Assembly: GCF_033955345.1 (NCBI RefSeq)
Contig: NZ_CP138332.1
Span: 4,588,001 to 4,652,000 of the forward strand
DNA length: 64,000 nucleotides
Direction: 5' to 3'
Source of the DNA: Sphingobacterium bambusae
GTDB lineage: Bacteria > Bacteroidota > Bacteroidia > Sphingobacteriales > Sphingobacteriaceae
The first letter of the stretch is position 1. The number at the start of each line of letters is the position of its first letter. The notes beneath the pieces were generated by a model. It had not been told where the DNA came from. It did no database searches and saw only the letters and a list, made by a program, of their open reading frames with translations. Made by a program: the position numbers and the translations under genes. This document shows, one piece after another, positions 18,079 to 25,693 of this stretch.

Positions 18079-18594
18079 ATGGATTTCAAATTAAGGATAC
18101 AGCGATTTTTATTTGTTTTGGTTTCGGCGTTGGTTTTTCTCCTATCGTCCTGCTACACGACAAAGAGATTGCACGGTAATAGTTATGTATATAGAAGTAA
18201 ACAGCGAACGCTTGAAATTATTTTCGAGAATGACAGCAATTGCATAATCAGGAATACATTCCATTGTCCGGATCTTCCGGAGCGTTATCGTATTATTGAT
18301 ATAGTTTGCAATTATAGTCGAAGCGAAAATTTTATCTACTTGACAAATAGAAATCCAACTAAGGATAGTGGCTTGTATATGGAGATGCCAGCACAAGAAA
18401 GTAAACGATGCTCTTTCTTAAATAAGGAGAGTCGTAGGCAGCCCAAATTTACGGTTGGGCCAAAATATGCAACTGATTTCGAAAAATATGGATTGATCCC
18501 GAATATTACTAATGATACGCTGAAAATTATCGGAAATAAAATTTTGTTTTTTAAAAAAGGTGAGGATAGAAGTATAGGTTTTGTGTTTAAATAA
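18079..18594 (+). CDS. Unrecognised lipoprotein (island)
   Basis: The product has 171 residues with a clear lipobox (FLFVLVSALVFLLSSC), so it is a membrane-anchored lipoprotein. The mature domain is beta-rich and carries SKQRTLEIIFENDSNCIIRNTFHCPDLP, a layout seen in many small Bacteroidota lipoproteins of unknown function. It is not related to the NHWSxY family next to it. It is co-directional with its neighbours, separated by short gaps. The function is unknown; location within the immunity-like island is the only hint. Confidence 0.6.
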   Translation: MDFKLRIQRFLFVLVSALVFLLSSCYTTKRLHGNSYVYRSKQRTLEIIFENDSNCIIRNTFHCPDLPERYRIIDIVCNYSRSENFIYLTNRNPTKDSGLYMEMPAQESKRCSFLNKESRRQPKFTVGPKYATDFEKYGLIPNITNDTLKIIGNKILFFKKGEDRSIGFVFK

Positions 18595-18798
18595 TTTGTC
18601 TCAGATCGTTAATGCAGGTGCTCAAAATGTTTTATCTAAGCAGGCCTGTAGTGAATCCGTTAACGGACATATTTTCATATGTGTCTACGCGTATTTACGA
18701 AATGAACAATTCCATTTTGATGATTGATTCCCATCGGATGAAATCAGGTACTTCATTTGTAGGAAAGGTCATAGAGGTGCTTATTATTAAATTTAGAT

Positions 18799-19232
18799 AT
18801 GATTGATAACAAAATATATGCATGGAATCCAATCGATAAAATCCCTAAACAACTTTATCTGCATTCGTTGCAGCATGAAAGTGGTGTATTGACTATCTAT
18901 TTAAGCACTGTTGACGTCGATAGGGAGCTATCTATTGTTTTTGATCGCGTCATTGCTTGCCAAAGTGTCATCGAAACGTGCAGTTTGGAACGACTCGAAA
19001 AAGATACACTATTAAGTACTGAATGGCCTCTTTTTTTGCAACAGACTCCGTTTATATGGATCAGTTAATCGCTCAAAGCTATGGGATGTATGAAAAAAAT
19101 GAGTTAACTCATTATATGATCACGCATGGCACTGGTATAATCGATGTGGTGTGTGCCTCTCAGAATCCATTAGTGCACTGGGTTAACAATTTAGGCTCTG
19201 CTGCAGGTAGCGGCAAAATTAGGGAAGGCTAG
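18799..19232 (+). pseudogene. Frameshifted small gene, possible immunity-type protein
   Basis: Two overlapping frames (18799-19068 and 19023-19232) read as one protein if one extra T is placed in the run of seven T at 19031-19037. The joined product has about 145 residues: FDRVIACQSVIETCSLERLEKD, then WPLFFATDSVYMDQL, QSYGMYEKNELTHYMITHGTGIIDVV and a C-terminal NPLVHW. This pattern resembles small proteins I recall beside polymorphic toxins (S.GIY....HY.I.T...IDV), but I cannot confirm a family. As written the gene is broken. Programmed slippage at the T run or a sequencing error are the alternatives. A degraded relative lies at 20311-20430. Confidence 0.5.
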
Positions 19233-19323
19233 CTAAAATATGGTATATTTGGTTAACGGCTAATTTTTAAGGAAACCTTTGGAAGAGACACTATAATAAC
19301 ATAAAACCATATTGAATCCACTT

Positions 19324-19833
19324 ATGAAGCGCAAAACGATCTTAAGCAAGGCTGTCGTAATTAAAATAGTCGCTGCTATCGGCTTGATTGTCTTCTGGTT
19401 TTTAATTCGCGATTACTTGGTGTCAGGAAGTAATGTTATGGCAGAACGGTATGAATTTAAAGTCAGCAAGGATTCATTGATGAAGGTAATAACGGATTTT
19501 AACAATCTGCAGACGGGTAATGGAGACGACACCATTTTCAAAGTAGATACAGCTAATAATCCCTATTTTTACAAACTGTTGGTTTTTACGCCTATTTATG
19601 AAGAACGTTATCTTGTACTTGTTCCTGTAGGAGAGCGGGAAGCAACAGAGTTACTACTTATTTCGGTGATAGATGTAAAAACCGACAGCGTGATTGGAAT
19701 CAATCGCCGTCCTGAAAACAAAGAGGAAATTAGGGTAAGAAAGATGGTCATCAAGAATTTTGAAGAACGTGTTTTAGATCATCTGGGTATTCATTATAAG
19801 CATGTTGGGAATGCTATGAACGAAGTATATTGA
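19324..19833 (+). CDS. Membrane-anchored protein A, copy 1 of tandem duplication
   Basis: The family is unknown. From the ATG at 19324 (an in-frame TTG lies at 19312) it has 169 residues. There is one N-terminal transmembrane helix (KIVAAIGLIVFWFLIRDYLV), with most of the protein outside the cytoplasm by the positive-inside rule. Copy 2 at 20602-21111 is nearly identical over the first 55 or so residues (to KDSLMKV) and over the last 40 (RPENK to the C-terminus, with KMVIKNFEERVLDHLG identical). The 70-residue middle is strongly diverged. Conserved ends with a variable core suggest recombination or selection for different binding partners. It is paired with lipoprotein B (19883) 49 bp downstream. 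Confidence 0.65.
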   Translation: MKRKTILSKAVVIKIVAAIGLIVFWFLIRDYLVSGSNVMAERYEFKVSKDSLMKVITDFNNLQTGNGDDTIFKVDTANNPYFYKLLVFTPIYEERYLVLVPVGEREATELLLISVIDVKTDSVIGINRRPENKEEIRVRKMVIKNFEERVLDHLGIHYKHVGNAMNEVY

Positions 19834-19882
19834 TATTTAGCTGCAATAGACCAGTTCTTAATTAAATGAAGGGCAAACAGCC

Positions 19883-20269
19883 ATGAAAATTTGTGTTGGA
19901 TTTTTTGTTGTTATCATGTTTTTGGTTTCCTGTAAAGGTTTGCATCGATCAAGCCAAGCAAAAACCGAAGACGAGAAACTTTTTAAGATTAGGAAGATTG
20001 TAAAACTTCATAGCTTATACGTGATTTATGCTGCCCGCCATGATTCTGTATTTACGATACTCTATCCTAAAGTAAACAACGATTTATCCGATTTTAGAAA
20101 AGGGAGAACCGCGGCGTTCAATCTAAAGCGGATTTATCCTCGTAAAAATTTTGTCTCCTATTTGGAAACACACTCTTATCAGGTTGGTAATTATAGTATA
20201 AGGTTAAATCGAAAAAATCATTGGTCTATCTACACGGATACCACCGCACTGCAACAACAAAAAAACTAA
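19883..20269 (+). CDS. NHWSxY-family lipoprotein B, copy 1
   Basis: The function is unknown. The product has 128 residues with a lipoprotein signal (CVGFFVVIMFLVSC), so it is membrane anchored outside the cytoplasm. Family features are HDSVFTILYP, the FRKGRT turn, LKRIYP, and C-terminal RKNHWSIYTDT before a Gln-rich tail. Copy 2 at 21161-21547 has the same length and architecture. The DNA between gene A and gene B is almost identical in both copies, including the ribosome-binding region just before ATGAAAATTTG. It probably works together with protein A. Confidence 0.65.
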   Translation: MKICVGFFVVIMFLVSCKGLHRSSQAKTEDEKLFKIRKIVKLHSLYVIYAARHDSVFTILYPKVNNDLSDFRKGRTAAFNLKRIYPRKNFVSYLETHSYQVGNYSIRLNRKNHWSIYTDTTALQQQKN

Positions 20270-20601
20270 ACAGAAATTCCCTATCTTTAAAGCCTAACTT
20301 ACTGCCCATATCGGCAAAGAGTTATCTGATTTTTGATCGTTTTATTACTTATAAATGTGGTATCGAAACAGGGGTTGGGACGAAATTAAGCTGCACTATG
20401 ACCAATATATTTTCGATGTCTACTAAATAAGATGAAATGGATAATCGCAATCACATAAAGGAAAAGATATTTGTGTTTTTAAAACAGGAGTCTTATATGG
20501 ACTACCAGCCGATATCGTTTCAAGTGAGATTAGATGAAGATGCGATAAACCGTTGAAAAAATGGCCTCATAACTTAACCAAATAAATCTAAAACAGGAAT
20601 A
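20270..20601 (+). pseudogene. Spacer between duplicated modules, with gene fragments
   Basis: About 330 bp without an intact gene. At 20311-20430 a frame reads SYLIFDRFITYKCGIETG before stopping, resembling the FDRVIACQSVIETC segment of the frameshifted gene at 18799, so it looks like a fragment of that family. A second short frame (20437-20556, 39 codons, MDNRNHIKEKIFVFLKQES...) has no recognisable content. The first 40 bases are nearly the same as those after lipoprotein B copy 2, marking the end of the duplicated unit. Confidence 0.45.
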
Positions 20602-21111
20602 ATGACGATAAGCAAAACGACCTTCAATAAGACTATTATCATAAAGATTGCCGGAGCTATCGGCGTGATTGTCTTCTGGTTTTTAATTCGCGATTACTTG
20701 GTGTCGGGAAGCAATGTTATGGCAGAACGGTATGAATTTAAGGTCAGCAAGGATTCATTGATGAAGGTGGTGACGAATTTTAACGATCGACAGACGGGAA
20801 CCCAAGTTGATTCTGTTTTTTTTATAGATAAGGGTAATCCTAATTTTTATGAGGGCTACGCCCTCTCGTCAAGAGATCAGGATAGTTATCTTGTAATGAT
20901 TCCTGTCGCAGAGGGAAGAGAAACAGAGCTGCAACTGATCTCTGTAACGAATTTGCAGACCGATAGTACAATTGGGGTCAATCACCGTCCTGAAAACAAA
21001 GCGGAAGTTAGGTTAAGAAAGATGGTCATCAAGAATTTTGAGGAGCGTGTTTTAGATCATCTGGGTCTTCCTTATAAGCATGTTGGGAATGCTATGAATA
21101 AAGTATATTGA
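20602..21111 (+). CDS. Membrane-anchored protein A, copy 2 of tandem duplication
   Basis: This 169-residue protein has one transmembrane helix (KIAGAIGVIVFWFLIRDYLV) and is the paralogue of 19324-19833. The anchor and the following SGSNVMAERYEFKVSKDSLMKV are unchanged, as is the C-terminal RKMVIKNFEERVLDHLG and YKHVGNAMN. The middle (DRQTGTQVDSVFFIDKGNPNFYEGYALS) differs both in sequence and by short indels from copy 1. There is no known domain that I recognise. It begins with ATG 332 bp after lipoprotein B copy 1 and is followed after 49 bp by lipoprotein B copy 2. Confidence 0.65.
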   Translation: MTISKTTFNKTIIIKIAGAIGVIVFWFLIRDYLVSGSNVMAERYEFKVSKDSLMKVVTNFNDRQTGTQVDSVFFIDKGNPNFYEGYALSSRDQDSYLVMIPVAEGRETELQLISVTNLQTDSTIGVNHRPENKAEVRLRKMVIKNFEERVLDHLGLPYKHVGNAMNKVY

Positions 21112-21160
21112 CATCTAGCTGCAATAGACCAGTTTTTAATTAAATGAAGGACAAACAGCC

Positions 21161-21547
21161 ATGAAAATTTGTTTTGGATTTTTCGTTGTTATCATGTTTT
21201 TGGTTTCCTGTAACGGTTTGCGGCGATCGACCCAAACAGAAATGGAAGTTGAGAAATTTTTTAAGATTAGGAAGGTTAAGAAACTCCACAGCATATATGT
21301 TATTGATGCCGAGCGCAATGATTCCCTGTTTACCATACTTTATCCCCCAATGAATAATGATCCAAGTAAGCTGAGAGTAGGGCGAACTTTAAAATTTAAT
21401 ATCAAAAGAATTTTTCCTCCTAAAAATTTCATCTCCTACTTGAAGTTTGGCTCTTATGAGGTTGGTAATTATAAAATAAGGTTGAATCGAAGAAACCATT
21501 GGTCCATCTACGCCGATACAACCTCACAGCAACAACAAAAAAACTAA
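21161..21547 (+). CDS. NHWSxY-family lipoprotein B, copy 2
   Basis: This 128-residue lipoprotein (signal CFGFFVVIMFLVSC) is the paralogue of 19883-20269. It keeps NDSLFTILYP, VGRTLKFNIKRIFP, GNYKIRLNRRNHWSIYADT and the Gln-rich end, while residues 20-60 are more varied. The function is unknown. It is the last gene of the island; about 110 bp further on the thiolase gene starts, with base composition returning to that of the rest of the window. Confidence 0.65.
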   Translation: MKICFGFFVVIMFLVSCNGLRRSTQTEMEVEKFFKIRKVKKLHSIYVIDAERNDSLFTILYPPMNNDPSKLRVGRTLKFNIKRIFPPKNFISYLKFGSYEVGNYKIRLNRRNHWSIYADTTSQQQQKN

Positions 21548-21707
21548 GCAGAAATTCACTATCTTTAAAGCATAAACTTATTCAAGGCATCCTTCGCTTG
21601 ACGGGAAGAACAGGCAGCACAACGATTGCTGTCACAGATTTTTGGCGCTAAGCGTAGGTTAAGCTGCTAGAATTATATCGGAGGATTGCCATGCTAAAAA
21701 ATCGATT

Positions 21708-22895
21708 ATGAGTACAAGAAAGGTATTTATTGTTGCGGCAAAGCGCACAGCTATTGGAAGCTTTGGGGGCAGCTTATCCACACTATCGGCCGTGGAGCTC
21801 GGTCGGCGCGCAGTGATGTCTGCGTTGGAATCGTCGGGTATAGATAAGGCGGAAGTTGACGAGTTGTTGATGGGCTGCGTGTTGCAGGCAGGCCTGGGGC
21901 AGGCACCTGCGCGGCAGGTGGCTAAGTTGGCGGGGTTGCCAGATCGGGTGACGGCAACGACAATCAACAAAGTGTGCGCCAGCGGTATGAAAGCCGTTTC
22001 TTTGGCTGCGCAAGCCATATTGCTGGGCGATGCCGACGTGGTGGTTGCTGGTGGTATGGAAAGCATGAGTCGCGTGCCCTATTACTCGCTTTCTAGTCGT
22101 TGGGGTGCCAAATACGGAAACCAATCCTTGCTGGACGGCTTGCAATACGACGGTTTGCAGGACGCCTACAATCAAGAGGCGATGGGTGTATTCGGAGAGC
22201 TCTGTGCCGAAAAATACCAGATTGGCCGCAGCGCGCAAGACGGCTATGCCGTGGCTTCTTATGAACGTAGCCGAAATGCGTGGGAGCAGGGCAAGTTTGC
22301 GCAGGAGGTTGTTCCGTTGACGCTAAAAACCAAGAAGGGCGATCAGATCGTTAGTGAGGATGAAGAATTTAGGCAGGTCGATATTGCGAAAATCCCACAT
22401 CTGCGCACGGCTTTCAAAGATGGGGGGAGCATTACGGCGGCGAACGCGTCCACATTGAGCGATGGTGCGGCAGCACTTGTTTTGATGAGCGAAGAGAAAA
22501 TGTTGTCCTTAGGGCTAAAGCCTCTGGCAGAAATCGTGGCCTATGCTGATGCCGAGCAAGAGCCGGCTTGGTTTACCACCACGCCTAGCCTAGCCGCGGA
22601 AAAAGTACTGCGGAAGGCTGGCTTATCCGTCACGGATATGGATTACTTTGAGTTCAATGAAGCCTTTTCTGTGGTGGCATTGGCCAATGCGCAGATTTTA
22701 GATATCCCATTGGAGCAAGTCAATGTATATGGCGGAGCGGTATCCTTGGGACATCCACTGGGCTGCTCGGGCGCGCGCATACTCACGACGCTGGTCAGCG
22801 TACTACAGCAAGAGGGCGGGATCTATGGTTTGGCCTCCATTTGTAATGGCGGTGGCGGTGCCACCGCGATGATTCTAAAAAGTAGCGCCCAATAG
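21708..22895 (+). CDS. Acetyl-CoA C-acyltransferase (thiolase)
   Basis: The enzyme cleaves 3-ketoacyl-CoA to acetyl-CoA and a shortened acyl-CoA, or runs in reverse as acetoacetyl-CoA synthesis. It has 395 residues. The nucleophile is C90 in TTINKVCASGMKA. The second half carries GGAVSLGHPLGCSGAR with the catalytic His and SICNGGGGA with the catalytic Cys. GGMESMSRVPYY and FNEAFSVVALAN are also typical. With the acyl-CoA dehydrogenase and the hydratase/dehydrogenase on the other side of the island it completes a beta-oxidation set. Substrate chain length cannot be told. Confidence 0.93.
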   Translation: MSTRKVFIVAAKRTAIGSFGGSLSTLSAVELGRRAVMSALESSGIDKAEVDELLMGCVLQAGLGQAPARQVAKLAGLPDRVTATTINKVCASGMKAVSLAAQAILLGDADVVVAGGMESMSRVPYYSLSSRWGAKYGNQSLLDGLQYDGLQDAYNQEAMGVFGELCAEKYQIGRSAQDGYAVASYERSRNAWEQGKFAQEVVPLTLKTKKGDQIVSEDEEFRQVDIAKIPHLRTAFKDGGSITAANASTLSDGAAALVLMSEEKMLSLGLKPLAEIVAYADAEQEPAWFTTTPSLAAEKVLRKAGLSVTDMDYFEFNEAFSVVALANAQILDIPLEQVNVYGGAVSLGHPLGCSGARILTTLVSVLQQEGGIYGLASICNGGGGATAMILKSSAQ

Positions 22896-23203
22896 GGGGC
22901 GCGATCTACTAAAGGAACCTCCTTTGGCGCGATATGCTTTGGTCGCTATGGCATTCTGAAGGGGTTCCGCTGATACCTCTTCAATTCCAGTTTTCAACCC
23001 TATCCTACTGCTCAGCAGGGCTATTGCTCTGACTTTCTAGGCGCGTAACGGTAATGTCATTTTTGCATGGCACATAATTGTTACTTCTACAATAAAACAC
23101 TTTCCATTAAATTTGTTGTAACACATGATAACTGATAGACATGTTGAGCATCACCTCGCACAACCTGTCTATTGCTGAATAGGGTTTTGAAACAACAATT
23201 TCC
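22896..23203 (+). promoter_or_regulatory. Spacer with putative promoter of the rnf-like operon
   Basis: About 300 bp without a gene. TAAATTTG at 23108-23115 is a perfect match to the TAnnTTTG downstream box of Bacteroidota promoters and lies about 90 bp before the first gene of the apbE-rnfC-rnfD operon. I see no good upstream TTTG at the right distance. A small inverted repeat (AAAGGA-ACC-TCCTTT, 22911-22925) just after the thiolase gene lacks a T tract. Confidence 0.35.
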
Positions 23204-23524
23204 ATGAAATTTAAATCCATTTTTCTATATACGTTAGCCGCTCTATTGCTACTTTTTGGTCATCGCGATCTTTGGGACGAGCTGCAGGAAGAGCGTGAAC
23301 AAAGCAAACAGCAGGAGAAAGCTGTGGCTGAAGCCGCTCAAGCGGCGTCGAAAAAGTTTGAAACACAAAAGCTCGTGCTGGATTCAGCCAGCGGAAAGTT
23401 GACGAATCCGCATCCCTATTTCCAACTGATCAACGTGAGCTATGTCAACTTTAAGGCTATCAATCGGGGAAAGAAAACCACCATAGAACTGGATGATGAT
23501 GAACAGGCTTCGGACAGCAACTAA
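23204..23524 (+). CDS. Small membrane-anchored protein leading the rnf-like operon
   Basis: The product has 106 residues: one N-terminal hydrophobic helix (SIFLYTLAALLLLFG), then a charged helical stretch that may form a coiled coil (LWDELQEEREQSKQQEKAVAEAAQAASKKF), and a short C-terminal domain ending in acidic residues. I recognise no family. Its stop is 13 bp before the apbE start, so it belongs to the operon. It may be a structural or accessory subunit of the RnfC-RnfD assembly. It has no SGAT-type flavinylation motif, so it is not an obvious substitute for RnfG. Confidence 0.55.
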   Translation: MKFKSIFLYTLAALLLLFGHRDLWDELQEEREQSKQQEKAVAEAAQAASKKFETQKLVLDSASGKLTNPHPYFQLINVSYVNFKAINRGKKTTIELDDDEQASDSN

Positions 23525-23537
23525 GAGCAAGGCGTAT

Positions 23538-24428
23538 ATGGCGCAAACCCGTTGGTTGTTCCATTGCCATTGCAAGATCAAAATACCGCTACATCATGGC
23601 GAAGGGCTGCTGGATGATTGTTTCGCCATCATGGAACAGGTCGATCGACTATACAACTCCTACCAAAGCGGATCTTTTTTCGACCAAATCAACCAGCAAG
23701 CAGGTACTTGGGTTAGGGTGGATGACACAACGATAAAGCTGCTGCAGACCTTAAAAAGAATATCGGTGCTAACGGATGGCGCTTATGCAATCAGTAGCAT
23801 GCCGCTGTTGCAAGGGTGGGGCTTCTATGAACAGGATGGTGGTCGAATTCCTACGCCAACGGCGTTGAGCGATGCACTATCGCGGGTAGACGACGAAGCC
23901 ATCCAACTAGAATCCAATCGCGTGCGCATCGCAAAAGGACAAAGCCTGATTACGGGATCCTTCGCCAAGGCCATTGCGGCAGACCGGGTGATTGCTCATC
24001 TTCGGGCGCAGGGCGTTACGGACGCCATTGTCAACGCCGGTGGCAGCAGCATTTGTGCGCTAAATGATGCGTCCCATCCGCAGTGGCATGTGCGGGTGCC
24101 CGATCCACTGTCGGCAGAACAGGCGCAGCTGCGATTGCCCTTGGCAAATGCTTGCTTTAGTCTTTCGGGTAGCGCTAACAACCATCTGGTTATCGACGAC
24201 AAGCGGTATAGCCACATTGTCCATGGACGAACTGGCTGGCCGGCCAACACGAGACAAGTACTACTGCGAACTGATGATGCCTTCTTGGGCGATGCGCTGT
24301 CAACAGCCATCTTTGTCCTTACACCTTCGCAGCGCGATGCCGTGATCGCCAAGCTGGCGCAAGAATTTTCTTTTAGCTATCGCCGTGTCGAAGAGCAGGG
24401 CAAACAAATACAAAGTACATGCTTCTGA
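23538..24428 (+). CDS. apbE: FAD:protein FMN transferase (ApbE family)
   Basis: ApbE enzymes attach FMN covalently to Thr or Ser of target proteins such as RnfD, RnfG and NqrB/C. From the ATG at 23538, 13 bp after the preceding stop, it has 296 residues, shorter than most. Family elements are VDRLYNSYQSGSFFDQIN, DGAYAISSMPLLQGWGF, TGSFAKAIAADRVI, VNAGGSS, the YSHIVHGRTGWPAN substrate loop and the metal site DALSTAIFVL. Two points differ from the norm: NAGGD has become NAGGS, and no signal peptide is visible, although many family members are exported. The gene overlaps rnfC by 10 bp. Its targets are presumably in this operon or elsewhere in the genome. Confidence 0.82.
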   Translation: MAQTRWLFHCHCKIKIPLHHGEGLLDDCFAIMEQVDRLYNSYQSGSFFDQINQQAGTWVRVDDTTIKLLQTLKRISVLTDGAYAISSMPLLQGWGFYEQDGGRIPTPTALSDALSRVDDEAIQLESNRVRIAKGQSLITGSFAKAIAADRVIAHLRAQGVTDAIVNAGGSSICALNDASHPQWHVRVPDPLSAEQAQLRLPLANACFSLSGSANNHLVIDDKRYSHIVHGRTGWPANTRQVLLRTDDAFLGDALSTAIFVLTPSQRDAVIAKLAQEFSFSYRRVEEQGKQIQSTCF

Positions 24429-25693
24429 TACCATCTTTAAAAAAGAAAACCAAACATCAGGATATCCTATCCTTGCCAGATCCGCCATTGTTTTACCTGC
24501 CGTTGGGCAGCTATGCCGGCGACATGCAGGTGCAAGTGGCAGAAGGGCAGCAGGTGCAGATGTATCAACAGCTCGCTGCGTCCACTGGACCCATGTCGGC
24601 AAAGGTGCACGCCCCAGTTTCGGGAACCATCGTTGGTATTACCGAAATTTCGGGAGATCGCTTTTTGACACTGAAGAATGATTTCCGCTATACCGCACAA
24701 CAGCTCTCGCCGCCTGATGTGGATGGCATGGGCTCTGCAGAATTTCTAGCCATCTTGGCGGAAGCGGCGGTGGAAGGTAGTGGTGGTGCGCGCTTTCCGA
24801 CACATCTAAAATATAATATTGCGCCAGGGACGTTAGATACCCTTATCGTTAACGGAGCGGAGTGCGAGCCTTATCTCAGCGCCGACTACCTGCTGATGAA
24901 AACTGCCTGCGACAATTTGATGCGGGTCTTGCAGCTTGTTCAGCGTGTGTTGGCGTCACGCAAGATAGTATTTGCCATTGAGCGGCAACATCGCGAATTG
25001 GAAAAGCTGCTTCTACAGGCTGCAAAAGCCTTTAGCTTGACCGTCAGCGTAACCCTATTGCCCAATGCCTATCCGCAAGGGGGCGAATTGCAAGTGATCA
25101 AATCCGTTACCGGACTGGAAATTGCCAAGGGAACAATCCCAGCAAAGCATGGACTATTAGTGAGCAATGTGGGAACATTGTGGGCAATGCACGATGCCTT
25201 TTTTGACGGAAAGCCTTATACGGAACGCATAGTTACCCTGTCGGGAAACCGTAGTAAGACCTTGGGCAATTACCTTGTCAAAATCGGGACGCCCGTGGGG
25301 CACCTCTTGGTCGAGACGGGTAACGCTTGGGACAGCGATCGACATAGCGTTATTATAGGCGGGCCGATGATGGGCAGAGCTGCCCAAAGCCCTTTAACGC
25401 CTATCCACAAAGGAGTAGGAGGTGTGCTGTTGCTTGAACATACAAATCCCAAGGCGATGAACTGTATTGCTTGCGGCTACTGTGTGGATGTGTGTCCACA
25501 GCGGCTTATGCCTTTGGAGTTCGTACGGCATAATCAGGAAGGAGATCTCGCACAATTAAAATCTTATCACTTGGACGATTGCATCGCCTGTGGCGCCTGT
25601 GCCTATGCCTGTCCGAGCGATGTTCCTTTGATGTATCATATACAATCGGGTAAAGCTAAATTGCAGCAGGAAAGGAGGAACGGTCAGTCGTGA
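24419..25693 (+). CDS. rnfC: RnfC-like electron transport subunit
   Basis: RnfC is the cytoplasmic NADH/flavin and Fe-S subunit of the Rnf complex. This protein has 424 residues, the short form. Elements in order: a biotinyl/RnfC N-terminal barrel (KVHAPVSGTIVGIT), the 51-kDa-like nucleotide region (GSGGARFPTHLKYN, IVNGAECEPYLSADYLLM), a SLBB segment (VGHLLVETG, VIIGGPMMGRA), then two ferredoxin clusters, C349-x2-C-x2-C-x3-C (CIACGYCVDVCP) and C388-x2-C-x2-C-x3-C (CIACGACAYACP). All eight Cys are present. It overlaps apbE by 10 bp and rnfD by 4 bp (GTGA). No rnfA, B, E or G lies nearby. Confidence 0.88.
   Translation: MLLIPSLKKKTKHQDILSLPDPPLFYLPLGSYAGDMQVQVAEGQQVQMYQQLAASTGPMSAKVHAPVSGTIVGITEISGDRFLTLKNDFRYTAQQLSPPDVDGMGSAEFLAILAEAAVEGSGGARFPTHLKYNIAPGTLDTLIVNGAECEPYLSADYLLMKTACDNLMRVLQLVQRVLASRKIVFAIERQHRELEKLLLQAAKAFSLTVSVTLLPNAYPQGGELQVIKSVTGLEIAKGTIPAKHGLLVSNVGTLWAMHDAFFDGKPYTERIVTLSGNRSKTLGNYLVKIGTPVGHLLVETGNAWDSDRHSVIIGGPMMGRAAQSPLTPIHKGVGGVLLLEHTNPKAMNCIACGYCVDVCPQRLMPLEFVRHNQEGDLAQLKSYHLDDCIACGACAYACPSDVPLMYHIQSGKAKLQQERRNGQS

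Larger units (their letters stand above)
19324..21590 (+). repeat. Tandem duplication of a two-gene A-B module
   Basis: Unit 1 (about 19324-20310) and unit 2 (about 20602-21585) each hold gene A, a 49-bp spacer and gene B, offset by 1278-1290 bp. Near-identical DNA covers the 5' part of A, the 3' part of A through the spacer into the signal peptide of B, and about 40 bp after B. The middle of A and the mature part of B are diverged. Upstream of the two A genes there is no similarity. Confidence 0.8.

Noticed and set aside
18612..18806. 64-codon frame upstream of the frameshifted island gene
   Set aside because: No recognisable content, overlaps the next gene by 8 bp, and lies in a zone of gene debris; not enough support for a real gene.
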